Shown here piece after piece: positions 9,370-18,823 of a DNA stretch of 64,000 bases; the stretch's first letter is position 1, and each line of letters opens with the position of its first letter. The DNA lies in NCBI RefSeq assembly GCF_900129055.1, contig NZ_FQUZ01000001.1:124001-188000 (forward strand), in the 5' to 3' direction. Made by a program: the position numbers and the translations under genes. This DNA comes from Lampropedia hyalina DSM 16112. GTDB lineage: Bacteria; Pseudomonadota; Gammaproteobacteria; Burkholderiales; Burkholderiaceae_C. The notes under the pieces are model-generated. The model was not told the DNA's origin. It saw nothing but the letters and a program-made list of their open reading frames with translations, and did no database searches.

Positions 9370-10505
9370 GCGTTGGCGACCAGCAAATCCCCATTGATCT
9401 CGGCAATGTTCTTCACGCTGGTCAGCGTCATGGCCACGCGGATTTCCTTTTCCAGCAGTTCCAGCAGGTGGGTGACTCCGGCTTCTCCGGCGGCGGCGAG
9501 TGCGTAGATGTAGGCGCGGCCGATCATGGCGGCATCGGCTCCCAGTGCGATCATGCGCACCACGTCCAGGCCGCTGCGGATGCCGGAGTCGGCCAGAATC
9601 TTGATCTGCCCCTTCACGGCATCGGCAATGGCGGGCATGGCGCGTGCCGATGACAGCACGCCGTCGAGCTGGCGGCCACCGTGGTTGGAGACGATGATGC
9701 CATCGGCCCCGAAGCGCACGGCATCGCGCGCATCATCGGCATCGAGAATGCCTTTGATGAGCATCGGGCCTTGCCAGAAGTCCCGAATCCATTCCAGGTC
9801 TTTCCATGAGATGGATGGGTCGAAGTTCGCGCCCAGGTAGCCCATGTAGTCGGCCAGTCCGGTCGGTTTGCCCAGGTAGCGCGAGATGTTGCCCAGGTCG
9901 TGCGGTTTGCCACACAGGCCCACGTCCCAGGCCCATTGCGGGTGCGTCACGGCTTGCAGGTAGCGGCGCAGGGCGGCATGGGGGCCACTCATGCCGGAGT
10001 GGGCATCACGGTAGCGTGCGCCGGGCACGGGCATGTCCACGGTGAACACCAGCGTGGAGCAGCCTGCCGCCTGGGCGCGTTCCAGCGCGTTGCGCATGAA
10101 GCCACGATCCTTGAGCACATAGAGCTGGAACCACATGGGGCGTTGGATGCGCGGTGCAACTTCCTCAATGGGGCACACCGACACGCTGGACATGCAGAAC
10201 GGGATGCCTTTGTGATCGGCGGCGCGGGCGGCCTGCACTTCGCCCCGGCGGGCATACATGCCGGTCAGCCCCACCGGCGACAGGGCCACCGGGATGGCAA
10301 GTTTTTCCCCGAACAGGTCGATGCTGGTGTCGAGCTGGCTCATGTCGCGCAGAACGCGCTGGCGCAGGGCAATGTCGGAGAGGTCATCCACATTGCGCCG
10401 CAGGGTGTGTTCGGCATACGCGCCGCCGTCGATGTAGTGGAACAGGAAGGGCGGCAGGCGTTTTTGGGCTGCGGCGCGGTAATCGGTTGAAGACGAAATA
10501 ATCAT
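9360..10505 (-). CDS. lldD: FMN-dependent L-lactate dehydrogenase
   Basis: LldD oxidises L-lactate to pyruvate and passes electrons to the respiratory quinone pool at the inner face of the membrane. The 381-residue product has the alpha-hydroxyacid oxidase pattern: [15 protein letters not shown] at the start, [23 protein letters not shown], and the catalytic His in [10 protein letters not shown] with [13 protein letters not shown] at the FMN phosphate site. Length fits E. coli LldD. It is the last gene of the lldPRD operon and its ATG overlaps the lldR stop as ATGA. Confidence 0.95.
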   Translation of the reverse strand: MIISSSTDYRAAAQKRLPPFLFHYIDGGAYAEHTLRRNVDDLSDIALRQRVLRDMSQLDTSIDLFGEKLAIPVALSPVGLTGMYARRGEVQAARAADHKGIPFCMSSVSVCPIEEVAPRIQRPMWFQLYVLKDRGFMRNALERAQAAGCSTLVFTVDMPVPGARYRDAHSGMSGPHAALRRYLQAVTHPQWAWDVGLCGKPHDLGNISRYLGKPTGLADYMGYLGANFDPSISWKDLEWIRDFWQGPMLIKGILDADDARDAVRFGADGIIVSNHGGRQLDGVLSSARAMPAIADAVKGQIKILADSGIRSGLDVVRMIALGADAAMIGRAYIYALAAAGEAGVTHLLELLEKEIRVAMTLTSVKNIAEINGDLLVANAHS

Positions 10506-11299
10506 GGGGAAGGGTCCTTGGAATGTTCCACGGATAAGAGAGAAGAAGATGCCGTGGCCGTGACCAGGCGGCGCGCGCGGTCTTGCCGTGCCGCATCCTC
10601 GTCGGCCTGGCGCAGTCGGCTGCGCACGTACAGCAAGTGGTCGCCTATGACTTCGCGCGCGCCTTCGGCATCGCCGTCCAGAATAGCCTGCATGATGGCG
10701 TGGTGCTGCTGGGTGAGCGGTTCGAGCGTCTGCGGGGATTCGTGCACGAACATGCTGCGGCGGTTCTGCGTCACGGTGTTGAGCATCAGATCGAACAGGC
10801 TTTGCATGACCTGCACCAGCACGAGGTTATGCGAGGCCTGCGCAATGGCCAGATGGAATTGCGCATCGGCGCGGGCGGATTTATCGGCATCGCGGCTTTG
10901 CTGGTGCTGCACCATGGTGTCGAAGCAGCGGCGAATCTGCTCCTTGTCGGCCAGCGTGGCGCGTTGCGCGGCGTACCAGGCGGTGCTGGATTCCAGGGCC
11001 TGGCGCGCCTCCAGCACGTCATAGCGGTACTGCGGGTCGGCCAGCATCAGGGCGGCCAGCGGATCGACTGCCTGCTGCGCCCACATGCCTGCATGGGCTT
11101 GCAGATAGGTGCCCGCGCCTGCCCGACTGACCAGCAGGCCCTGCGCCGAGAGCTTCTGGATCGCTGCCCGCAGGGATACCCGCGAAACCCCCAGTTCGCC
11201 CGAGAGCACCCGTTCGGCAGGCAGACGCTGCCCCGGTTGCAGGCCACGGGATTGAATCAGGCTCAGGAGCTTCTGGGCCACTTGGTCGGAAAGGCGCAT
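10502..11299 (-). CDS. lldR: GntR/FadR-family lactate-responsive regulator
   Basis: The 265-residue protein has an N-terminal winged helix of the GntR family ([20 protein letters not shown], then [16 protein letters not shown]) and a C-terminal FadR-type FCD domain with the metal/ligand-site residues D...H in [14 protein letters not shown] and [17 protein letters not shown]. LldR represses or activates lldPRD in response to L-lactate. It is placed between the permease and dehydrogenase as in E. coli. Three GGTAATACC-like palindromes upstream of lldP fit the binding sites known for this subfamily. Confidence 0.93.
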   Translation of the reverse strand: MRLSDQVAQKLLSLIQSRGLQPGQRLPAERVLSGELGVSRVSLRAAIQKLSAQGLLVSRAGAGTYLQAHAGMWAQQAVDPLAALMLADPQYRYDVLEARQALESSTAWYAAQRATLADKEQIRRCFDTMVQHQQSRDADKSARADAQFHLAIAQASHNLVLVQVMQSLFDLMLNTVTQNRRSMFVHESPQTLEPLTQQHHAIMQAILDGDAEGAREVIGDHLLYVRSRLRQADEDAARQDRARRLVTATASSSLLSVEHSKDPSP

Positions 11300-11334
11300 G
11301 GCAATGTGTCGTCAAGAGTGGATGGGGCGTGTCA

Positions 11335-12954
11335 TCACGGAATCATCCACGTAAACACATAGGCCTGCAAGGTGGTCATGATGCCAATGATGACGGCGAA
11401 GATCAGGCTGTGCTTGACGGTGAAGCGGAACAGGTCGGACTCGCGTCCCACCAGCCCGACGGCGGCACAGGCAATCGCAATCGACTGTGGCGAGATCATC
11501 TTGCCGGTCACGCCACCCGTGGTATTGGCAGCCACCATCAGCACTTCGGACAGGCCCAGTTGCTGCGCCGTGGTGGCCTGCAATGCGCCAAACAGCGCGT
11601 TGGCCGAGGTGTCGGAGCCGGTCAGGAACACGCCAATCCAGCCCAGGAATGGCGAGAAGAACGGAAATGCCACGCCGGTATGGGACAGGGCCAGAGCCAG
11701 TGTGGCCGACAGGCCGGAATAGTTGGCAATGAAGGCAAATGCCAGCACCATGCCAATCGAATAGATGGGCAGGGCCAGCTCCTTCATGGTCTCGCCGGCT
11801 GTTTCCACGGCCTTGGCCGGGCTGAGTTTGAGCAGCAGCATGGTCAGCACCGCCGCAATCACAATCGCCGTGCCGGTGGCAGAGAACCAGTTGAAGGCAT
11901 ACACCGCCGCATACGGCGTGGCATCGGCCACAATCGGCGGGGCTTTCTGTACCAGATTGTGCAGAAACGGCACGGGCAGGTTCAGCACCCAGCCCGCCAG
12001 CGCGCCATTGGCCGCAAACAGGGCCTTGAACGGCTTGATGCTCCAGATCGTCACCATGGCCGTGAGAATGATGAAGGGCGACCACGCCTTGAGCACCGTG
12101 CCCAGATTCAGCCGCACCGGCGCGCCCTGCGGCACAGCGGATGCCGCATTCGTGGCAGGCTCCTGGGATTCAAAGCGGAACACATGTTTGGGCTGCCAGA
12201 CCTTGAGGAACAGCGTCAGAGCCACCAGCGACACAATCGCCGAGGTGATGTCCGGCAACTCCGGGCCGATGTAGTTGGCCGTCAGAAACTGCACGACTGC
12301 GAACGAGCCGCCCCCCACCAGCACGGCAGGCCAGGTCTCCTTGATGCCGCGCCAGCCATCCATGATGGCCATGATCCAGAACAGCACCAGAATGGTCATG
12401 AACGGCAACTGGCGACCGGCCATCTGCCCGATGGCAAACGGATCCAGTCCCGACACCTGCCCGGCCACGATGATCGGAATGCCCATGGCACCGAATGCCA
12501 CCGGTGCGGTATTCGCAATCAGGCACAGACCGGCGGCATACAGCGGCTTGAACCCCAGGCCCACCAGCAAGGCGGCCGTGATCGCCACCGGCGCGCCAAA
12601 GCCTGCCGCACCCTCCAGAAACGCCCCGAAGCAGAAACCCACCAGAATCAGTTGCAGCCGCTGGTCGGGCGTGATCGAGAGAATCGAGGCGCGGATGATG
12701 TCGAACTGCCCGGTCTTGACCGACACCTTGTAGAGGAACACCGCTGCCACGATGATCCACGCAATCGGCCACAGCCCGTAGAAAAAACCATAGACCACCG
12801 AGGCCAGGGCCACCGTCACCGTGCCGGCCACATAGCCCTTCAGGCGCAGCTTGGTCAGGGCCAGAAAGAAAAAGACGATGGGAATCATCGCCACCGCCGC
12901 CGAAATCCAGATGTTGCCGGCCGGATCGTAATTTTGAAGCCAGACTTGTTCCAT
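11335..12954 (-). CDS. lldP: L-lactate permease
   Basis: LldP imports lactate with protons through the inner membrane. The 539-residue product begins [19 protein letters not shown], then shows repeated hydrophobic segments and the family motifs [36 protein letters not shown] and [16 protein letters not shown]. Length and motifs match the LctP family. It is the first gene of the lldPRD operon. The 480-base upstream region holds the operator palindromes. Confidence 0.97.
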   Translation of the reverse strand: MEQVWLQNYDPAGNIWISAAVAMIPIVFFFLALTKLRLKGYVAGTVTVALASVVYGFFYGLWPIAWIIVAAVFLYKVSVKTGQFDIIRASILSITPDQRLQLILVGFCFGAFLEGAAGFGAPVAITAALLVGLGFKPLYAAGLCLIANTAPVAFGAMGIPIIVAGQVSGLDPFAIGQMAGRQLPFMTILVLFWIMAIMDGWRGIKETWPAVLVGGGSFAVVQFLTANYIGPELPDITSAIVSLVALTLFLKVWQPKHVFRFESQEPATNAASAVPQGAPVRLNLGTVLKAWSPFIILTAMVTIWSIKPFKALFAANGALAGWVLNLPVPFLHNLVQKAPPIVADATPYAAVYAFNWFSATGTAIVIAAVLTMLLLKLSPAKAVETAGETMKELALPIYSIGMVLAFAFIANYSGLSATLALALSHTGVAFPFFSPFLGWIGVFLTGSDTSANALFGALQATTAQQLGLSEVLMVAANTTGGVTGKMISPQSIAIACAAVGLVGRESDLFRFTVKHSLIFAVIIGIMTTLQAYVFTWMIP

Positions 12955-13042
12955 GCAATATGTCTCCTGCTGAATGAGGTGGGATGCTGAACAGGGGCTA
13001 CAGCATCGTCCGCTCCTTCAAAAAGAAACTCTGATACGGACA

Positions 13043-13057
13043 ATTGGTAATACCAAA
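13043..13057. promoter_or_regulatory. candidate LldR operator 1
   Basis: ATTGGTAATACCAAA is a near-perfect palindrome 89 bases upstream of the lldP start. GntR/FadR-type LldR proteins bind sites of the TTGGT-n3-ACCAA form. It is the operator closest to the gene, so it is the likely repression site. Confidence 0.7.
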
Positions 13058-13114
13058 TATGAAAGCAGTTTGCTCAGCGCAAAGGATTTTATGGAAAAAC
13101 CACTGGCTATTCTG

Positions 13115-13127
13115 ATTGGTAATTACC
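13115..13127. promoter_or_regulatory. candidate LldR operator 2
   Basis: ATTGGTAATTACC contains the palindrome GGTAATTACC (13118-13127), one base wider in the centre than the other two sites. It lies 72 bases farther from lldP than the first site. It may be a weaker site or a chance match. Confidence 0.45.
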
Positions 13128-13242
13128 CTTATTCATCGGTGGAATTCGTGCGAAGCAATAATAATCCATCAAAATATCTTGTAATTTCAGATAGATGCAA
13201 ATCAACTCACAATTCAACATCAGGGCAAAGTCATTTTTATTA

Positions 13243-13257
13243 TTGGTAATACCAATA
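13243..13257. promoter_or_regulatory. candidate LldR operator 3
   Basis: ATTGGTAATACCAAT is a perfect palindrome about 290 bases upstream of lldP, 200 bases from operator 1. Two strong sites this far apart resemble the two-operator looping arrangement described for E. coli lldPRD. The rest of 12955-13436 is AT-rich and holds no convincing gene. Confidence 0.65.
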
Positions 13258-13404
13258 TAGCAACACCCAACCCTTTATCAGCCCCAAACTGTCGGTTCGC
13301 CCTTTCTGACGAACCAAACCCATCGCCCCAGAGACAACCTCAGCTCCCTGTCAGACAGACAGCCGTGCAGCCAGTCAATTCATATAATTAGATTATTAAA
13401 ATAT

Positions 13405-13423
13405 AATAATGATCTTTCATTAG
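13405..13423. promoter_or_regulatory. candidate Fur-box-like site before the TonB receptor
   Basis: AATAATGATCTTTCATTAG resembles the 19-base Fur consensus GATAATGATWATCATTATC, with most positions of both half-sites kept. It lies 14 bases before the start codon of the TonB-dependent receptor. If real, the receptor is iron-regulated despite its probable copper neighbours. Confidence 0.45.
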
Positions 13424-13436
13424 AGGCAATCATCCC

Positions 13437-15545
13437 ATGTTTCTGTTCCGCCCCCATGCCCTGGCAACGGCCTGCATCGCCCTGTGCCTCACCCCTCTGG
13501 CCTTCGGCAATGCAGATGCCAATGCCCCGGCAAGCCACAGCCTTCCTGAAGTCGAGGTCAAGGCCGACGTACCAGACGATGCCCCCGGCCAATACGCCCT
13601 GGACACCGAACGCCTGCAACGCACCCAGGCGATTGACCTGCAAGACATCTTTGCCACCGATGCCAGCGTGCAGGCAGGAGTCGGCAGCCGCAACGGCCAG
13701 AAAATGTTCCTGCGTGGCATCGAAGACCTGAACATGAACGTGCAGATCGACGGCGCGCGCCAAGGGGCCAACCTGTTTCACCACCAGGGGCGGCTGAGTG
13801 TCGATCCGCTGCTGCTCAAGGCCGTGCGGATACAGGCTGGCCCCGCCCCTGCCGATGTCGGCCCCGGTGCACTGGGCGGCAGCGTGCGCTTTGAAACCGT
13901 GGATGCACAAGACCTGCTGCGCCCCGGCCAGCACAGCGGCGCACGGCTGGGCTTGCAGTACGAGAGTGCCGACCGCACCCTGGGCGGCTCTACCTCCGCC
14001 TACGCGCTGGTCGGCGACCGGCTCGGACTGCTGGCCTACGCACGCCGCCTCAATAACGACCTGGTGCGCGTGGGTGGTGGCGACAAAAATCCAGCCAGTG
14101 ACGGCCAGCGCGGCAGCTACCTGCTCAAGGCCAGCGTGCTGGCACAGGAAGGCCACAGCCTGTGGCTCAGTGCCGAGCGCAACACCAACGAAGGCGGCTA
14201 CCTGCGCGCCAACTTCCCTTGGCAAACCAACAACGCCACCCAGGCACTGGATGCCCAGGAGTTCACCCGCGACACCCTCAGCCTGCGCCACCGCTACCAG
14301 TCACCGCACACTGCGCTGCTCGATCTGCACACCACGCTGTACGGCAACGAAAGCAGCATCGACCTGTATGGTGATTTCAACAACGCGGGCAATGACCGCG
14401 CCGAAAACTGGCTCACCCGCAGCACCGGGGGTGACCTGCACAACACCGCCCGCTTTACCACCGGCAGCGCACGCCACGAACTCAAGACCGGCGTGGATCA
14501 TTTTCAGGACAAGGGCATCTTGCAAGACGACAACCTGGCCCTGCGCCTGAACGAAAAAGCCCGCAACACGGGCCTGTATGTGCAAGATCGCATCGTCTGG
14601 GGCAACTGGCTGATCTCGGGCGGCCTGCGCGTGGACCACTACCGCAGCGACTATGCCAACGGCTACCGCAGCCGTGGCACCGAAACCGCCCCCAACCTCA
14701 GCACCGAATGGCAGGCATGGAGCACCGCCCGGCACGACATCACCCTGTTTGCAGGCTATGGCGAATCCGTGCGCGGAGCCAAGCTCAACCAGGCGGGCTG
14801 GCTGAAAAAATACTTCCTCGGCCCCGACTTCACCCGGCCACGCCCTTTCACACTGGGCGACAACGGCCAGCTACAGGCCGAGCGCAGCATCCAGAAACAA
14901 TGGGGCCTGCGCTGGCATGGCCGCGAACTCTGGCAAGCCGGTGACCATGCCGGTGTTGAGCTGACCGTCTTCAACACCCGCATCCGAGACTACCAGATCG
15001 TCCCCGGCGAAGGTTCTGCCGGGGTCACCGACCGCATCTACAACGCCCCGGACGACATCACCAGTCGAGGCTTTGAACTGCGCTCGCACTGGAGCCTGCC
15101 GACCTGGACACTCAGTGCCAGCTACAGCCACAGCACCCTGCGCAACTACAACGGCCAGCCCATGGACACCAGCGGCGAATCGGCACGCGTAGGCATCTCC
15201 ACCGGCGACCACTTCGCATTCGACGCACTCTGGCAGGCGCATCCCGATTGGCAACTGGGCTACACCCTCACTGCCGTGCAACGCCTCAAGGACCTGCCCG
15301 CCAACCGCCCGGAAAAACCCGGCTACGCCACCCACAGTCTGCAAGCCATCTGGACCCCACCGCACTACCGGCAGCAGCTCCGCATCCGCCTGGGCATCGA
15401 CAACCTGCTCGACAAACGCTACGCCCGGCACACCAGTGTGCGCACCTTGCAGACCAACACCACCGCCAACGCCCAGGCCGGTCAGGAGTACAGCAGCCTG
15501 GAGCCGGGCCGCAGTCTGCGCCTGGGAGTGGACTGGCAGTTCTGA
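13437..15545 (+). CDS. TonB-dependent outer membrane receptor
   Basis: The 702-residue product starts with a signal peptide (about residues 1-24, ending near LAFGNA), followed by the plug domain (LPEVEVKADV, then LRGIEDLNMNVQIDGARQGA and GPGALGGSVRFET) and a 22-strand-type barrel ending in aromatic LGVDWQF. The plug resembles the HmuR/hemoglobin-transferrin receptor branch, but no heme-binding FRAP/NPNL motif was seen. It faces a copper chaperone and MbnP/MbnH-type genes, so a copper, copper-complex or heme ligand is possible. A Fur-like site lies just upstream. The last base of its stop codon touches a MITE-like repeat that probably acts as terminator. Confidence 0.9.
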   Translation: MFLFRPHALATACIALCLTPLAFGNADANAPASHSLPEVEVKADVPDDAPGQYALDTERLQRTQAIDLQDIFATDASVQAGVGSRNGQKMFLRGIEDLNMNVQIDGARQGANLFHHQGRLSVDPLLLKAVRIQAGPAPADVGPGALGGSVRFETVDAQDLLRPGQHSGARLGLQYESADRTLGGSTSAYALVGDRLGLLAYARRLNNDLVRVGGGDKNPASDGQRGSYLLKASVLAQEGHSLWLSAERNTNEGGYLRANFPWQTNNATQALDAQEFTRDTLSLRHRYQSPHTALLDLHTTLYGNESSIDLYGDFNNAGNDRAENWLTRSTGGDLHNTARFTTGSARHELKTGVDHFQDKGILQDDNLALRLNEKARNTGLYVQDRIVWGNWLISGGLRVDHYRSDYANGYRSRGTETAPNLSTEWQAWSTARHDITLFAGYGESVRGAKLNQAGWLKKYFLGPDFTRPRPFTLGDNGQLQAERSIQKQWGLRWHGRELWQAGDHAGVELTVFNTRIRDYQIVPGEGSAGVTDRIYNAPDDITSRGFELRSHWSLPTWTLSASYSHSTLRNYNGQPMDTSGESARVGISTGDHFAFDALWQAHPDWQLGYTLTAVQRLKDLPANRPEKPGYATHSLQAIWTPPHYRQQLRIRLGIDNLLDKRYARHTSVRTLQTNTTANAQAGQEYSSLEPGRSLRLGVDWQF

Positions 15546-15744
15546 AAACGTGTTTGCGATTTCAGAGCGATGCCGTACCAGTAGCACCGTCATTGCGGGC
15601 CTGACCCGCAATCCAGTGACGACGTATCCAAAGAACACCTTGCTTTTCCATGGGATACCTTGCTACTGGATTCCCGCTTTCGCGGGAATGACAGGTGCTT
15701 TTCTGGACTGAACACAGTATTGTTCTGAAATCGTGAACACGTTC
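15544..15744. repeat. MITE-like palindromic repeat, family 1, copy 2
   Basis: This is the inverted copy of the element at 461-660. Ends are AACGTGTTTGCGATTTCAGA (15548-15567) and TCTGAAATCGTGAACACGTT (15724-15743), a good terminal inverted repeat. Internal hairpins are ATTGCGGGCCTGACCCGCAAT and ATTCCCGCTTTCGCGGGAAT. Read on the minus strand it aligns with copy 1 throughout. It begins exactly at the stop codon of the TonB receptor gene, between two convergent transcripts, where its hairpins could terminate both. Confidence 0.9.
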
Positions 15745-15798
15745 CTACCGCCAGAGTTTTGCAGGCTTTCCAGCAACGGAGCTGCTGCCTGGGTTTGG

Positions 15799-16323
15799 TC
15801 ACTGCGCAGCTGGGGCCGTGTCGTTGTGCTGATGGTGATCGTGCTCCGCTGCCGCGTCACCGGACTTGCGGGGGGCTTCGACCCAGACTTCCACGTCCAC
15901 GGTTCCGGCTTTTTCAAACTGGAGGGTCAGCGGGAACTTGTCGCCCACACTCAGGGGTTGCTGCAAGCCAAACAGCATGATGTGCAGCTTGTTGCCGTCG
16001 CCGAGCTTGATGCTCTGGCCGGCGGGAATATCAATGCCTTCCACCTGGAACATGCGCATGATGTCGTTCTCGATCTTCATGTCGTGGATTTCCGTGCGGC
16101 TGGCAATGGCGGCTCTCGCGCTGATGAGGCGGTCGTCGGTTTTGCCCTGGTTCTGCACGCCAAACCATGCGGCGGTGTTGGGCACACCGGGCAGGGACGG
16201 CCGCGCATGGGGGTGGCTGATGGCGAGGTCGCCAACGTTGAAGCCGTGTGCCTGCACTGCGGCTGCGGCGGCCAGGAAGAAGCTGCCCAGCAGGGCGGTT
16301 TTCCAGCGTTGGAATGTGAACAT
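15799..16323 (-). CDS. PCu(A)C-type periplasmic copper chaperone
   Basis: The 174-residue product has a signal peptide (cleavage near AAVQAHG) and the PCu(A)C domain, with the conserved Cu(I) ligands spread over EIHDMKIENDIMRMF and KLHIMLFGL (His and Met residues of the H(M)-X10-M-X21-H-X-M pattern). The C-terminus adds a His-rich tail EHDHHQHND not needed for the core fold. Such proteins carry copper to the CuA or CuB centre of cytochrome oxidase. ATG 16323 is chosen because AAAGGAA precedes it and the signal peptide follows. It is the last gene of the row 19773 to 15799 on the minus strand. Confidence 0.9.
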   Translation of the reverse strand: MFTFQRWKTALLGSFFLAAAAAVQAHGFNVGDLAISHPHARPSLPGVPNTAAWFGVQNQGKTDDRLISARAAIASRTEIHDMKIENDIMRMFQVEGIDIPAGQSIKLGDGNKLHIMLFGLQQPLSVGDKFPLTLQFEKAGTVDVEVWVEAPRKSGDAAAEHDHHQHNDTAPAAQ

Positions 16324-16374
16324 GGTGTGGTTCCTTTCTTGGGTTGGTGAAATAAAAAAGAGGGCGGCCATCCA

Positions 16375-17631
16375 TCAGATGGATCGGCTGATGAGGCGTT
16401 CGGGCTGCCAGCGCAGGCGAATGCCGTAAAAGTCGTTGTTCTGGCCGCTGTTGCGTTCCGTGCCCGCTTCCAGCGAGACGCTCCAGTCCCGCCACGGCTG
16501 CCAGGCGATGGCGGCGGTGCTGCGCCGGGCCGGGTGATTGGGCGACAGTCCGGCCTCGCGTGCCAGCAGGCTGGCCCCCGAGCCTTGCAGGTGGTGGCTG
16601 GCCTTGAGCCATTCGTGCCGCACGGCCAGGTTCCAGCGCGGTGCGGGCTGCCATTGCAGTTGCAGCCAGCCGCCCCGCGTGCGGCCCCGGTAGTCGGTGG
16701 TGCTGCTCTGGCCGTAGAGGCTGCCTTTCTCCTGCCGCCAGAGTGCTGCGGCCTGTACCTGCACCTGCGGCACGGGCGTGCGCCAGTCGAGGCTCAGGCC
16801 CAGCAGGTTCACGTCGCCATCGAAGCAGGTGACCTGTGCCAGCGAAACGCCACAATCAGGGGCGGTGTGGCTGTGGCCGACTTCGGGCCGCTGGATGTGG
16901 CTACCGCGCTCCTTGGCACGGATGCGGCTGGCAAAGCCGTCGAGCACCACGCGGGCACCGGCATGGGCGCGGATGCGCACGACCGGCGCGAGCGAGGCGT
17001 TGTCGGAGCCGGGAAAACGCCGCGCATTCCACAGCCCGAAATCAACGCGCTCGATCGGGCGCAGCCAGCCCTGGCGGTGCGGCTGCCAGTTCAGGCTGAG
17101 GCCATCTTCCACCCAGTCGCCTTCCAATACGGCCCGCTTGGCCAGCGGCATCTGGGCGAATACGTCGAAGTGCCCGCCCGCATCGATGACCTGCCCGACC
17201 GGAACGCGGTTGCGCCCCGCGCCGATGCTCCATTCGGCGGTGGCACGCGGTCGCCATTCCAGCCAGGCGTTTTCAACGTGCCAGGGGTCGTTGCCGTGTT
17301 TGCCCACGCCCAGGCTTGCACCCAGCATGGGATGCAGCCGTGCTCCGGCCGACAGCACGGCATGCTCCAGATAGCCATCGCGCTGGTCTTCCGGGGTGTT
17401 GCCCATATCGAGTACACCGGGCAGGCTGCGACCGGGCAAGGGGTCGTCGGCATGCAGGTAATGGGCGGCCACGGCGGCATTGAGCTGGAAGCCGCGCTGC
17501 ACGGGAATGTGGTCGCTGGCTTCGTGGGCCTGCACCGATGCACAGGCTCCCGCCAGCAGGCAGGCTGCCAGCGAGAAGGCGCGACCATGCCGGTGCCGGG
17601 CAGTCGGGCGGGAGGTATCAGGGTTGCGCAT
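16375..17631 (-). CDS. predicted outer membrane beta-barrel protein in the copper cluster
   Basis: The 418-residue protein has an N-terminal signal peptide (hydrophobic FSLAACLLAGACASVQA, about residues 18-35) and then alternating beta-strand sequence rich in Trp, Arg and Gly, ending in GIRLRWQPERLISRSI. It is porin-like, but no named family was recognised. ATG 17631 is chosen because GGAGGG precedes it; it overlaps the end of the MbnH-type gene by 14 bases, so the two are coupled. It may be the outer membrane partner of the MbnP/MbnH pair. Function is inferred from position only. Confidence 0.7.
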   Translation of the reverse strand: MRNPDTSRPTARHRHGRAFSLAACLLAGACASVQAHEASDHIPVQRGFQLNAAVAAHYLHADDPLPGRSLPGVLDMGNTPEDQRDGYLEHAVLSAGARLHPMLGASLGVGKHGNDPWHVENAWLEWRPRATAEWSIGAGRNRVPVGQVIDAGGHFDVFAQMPLAKRAVLEGDWVEDGLSLNWQPHRQGWLRPIERVDFGLWNARRFPGSDNASLAPVVRIRAHAGARVVLDGFASRIRAKERGSHIQRPEVGHSHTAPDCGVSLAQVTCFDGDVNLLGLSLDWRTPVPQVQVQAAALWRQEKGSLYGQSSTTDYRGRTRGGWLQLQWQPAPRWNLAVRHEWLKASHHLQGSGASLLAREAGLSPNHPARRSTAAIAWQPWRDWSVSLEAGTERNSGQNNDFYGIRLRWQPERLISRSI

Positions 17632-18823
17632 CGGCAAGGCCCTCCGTGGTGAATGGGTTGGCGTAGGCCGGATTGGTGAGCAGTTCGTGGTCGGTCAGGC
17701 TTTTGAGAAAGGCGACGATGTCGGCCTGTTCCTGTGCGTTGAGGTCGATCTGGCCGATGAAGTCGTTTTTGAACGGATTGGCGCGGCCATCGCCCGCATA
17801 CGGCCCTTCGGTGATGTTGCGCCCGCCTGCCGCGTAGGTGGCGACCACTTCTTCCAGCGTGGTGATGCTGCCATCGTGCATATAGGGCGCGGTGACTTCC
17901 ACATTGCGCAGGCTGGGGGCACGGAACGCGCCCATGTGCTCGGCAATGAAGGTGATTTCATACGCGCCCAGGCTTTCCGGGTAGGTGCCCTTGCCGTCGA
18001 TGTTGTACAGGCCGGTGTTATGAAATGGCGTATCCACCAGGCGGCTGTTGGCGTGGATGATCTGGTCGTTGAAGTTGAAGCTGCTGTGGCAGTGGAAGCA
18101 TTCAGCCTTTTCGCCAAAGAACAGGTTCATGCCGCGCACCTGGGCGGGCGAGAGTTCGGCCTCGCCACGCAGGTAGCGGTCGTACAGGCTGTTGCCCGAC
18201 AGGATGCTGCGCTGGAAGCTGGCAATCGCGGCAATCGCGTTTTCCCAGTTCAGCGGCGCGGCATGGTGCGGGTAGGCCTGGGCGAACATGCGCTGGTAGC
18301 GGGCATCGACCTGCAAGCGGCCCAGCACTTCGGCCTTGTTGTGGTCATTGACGCCCATTTCCACCGGATCGTCGCCGAACAGCGGCGTTTCCATCTGCTT
18401 CTCCAGAGTCACCAGCGCGGGGTTCGCCCAGGTGAGGGTGGGCAGATAGACGACGTTGGCCAGACTCTGGGCGTTGCGCGGATGCACCAGCCCGGTCGAG
18501 CCGATGGAGCGTGCCAGCCCGTCGGTAAATGCCTTGTCCTGATGATGGCAACTGGCGCAGGACTGCGTGCCATTGCCCGACAGGCGCGTGTCGTAGAACA
18601 GGTAGCGTCCCAGTTCCACCTTGGCTTCGGTCATGGGGTTGTCTTCGGGCACTTTGGGGGTGGGGAAGAAGGCGGGCAGTTGCCATGTCCAGCCACTGCC
18701 GCTGGAGCCTGCTTCGTCCACAACCGTGGTATCGCCTCCCCCGCCACAGGCGGTCAGCCACAGGGCCGTGGCCAGCAGCAGGGAAGGTCTGCCCCCGAAA
18801 TAACGGCGGCGGCGCGGCATCAT
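17618..18823 (-). CDS. mbnH: MbnH-type di-heme cytochrome c peroxidase family protein
   Basis: The 401-residue protein has a lipoprotein signal (LLLATALWLTACGGGG, Cys near residue 26) and two heme c motifs: CASCH near residue 95 and CFHCH near residue 231. This is the two-heme pattern of bacterial cytochrome c peroxidases and of MbnH, which modifies its partner MbnP by oxidising a tryptophan. The start overlaps the upstream mbnP-like stop as ATGA with GGAG before it, so the pair is translationally coupled. The family is known as the metallo-mystery pair and is thought to handle copper in the periplasm. A plain peroxidase role is the alternative. Confidence 0.85.
   Translation of the reverse strand: MMPRRRRYFGGRPSLLLATALWLTACGGGGDTTVVDEAGSSGSGWTWQLPAFFPTPKVPEDNPMTEAKVELGRYLFYDTRLSGNGTQSCASCHHQDKAFTDGLARSIGSTGLVHPRNAQSLANVVYLPTLTWANPALVTLEKQMETPLFGDDPVEMGVNDHNKAEVLGRLQVDARYQRMFAQAYPHHAAPLNWENAIAAIASFQRSILSGNSLYDRYLRGEAELSPAQVRGMNLFFGEKAECFHCHSSFNFNDQIIHANSRLVDTPFHNTGLYNIDGKGTYPESLGAYEITFIAEHMGAFRAPSLRNVEVTAPYMHDGSITTLEEVVATYAAGGRNITEGPYAGDGRANPFKNDFIGQIDLNAQEQADIVAFLKSLTDHELLTNPAYANPFTTEGLADAQP

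Noticed and set aside
12974-13249. open frame of about 90 codons in the lldP upstream region
   Set aside because: It overlaps the operator palindromes, has no ribosome binding site and no family resemblance; the region is better read as regulatory.
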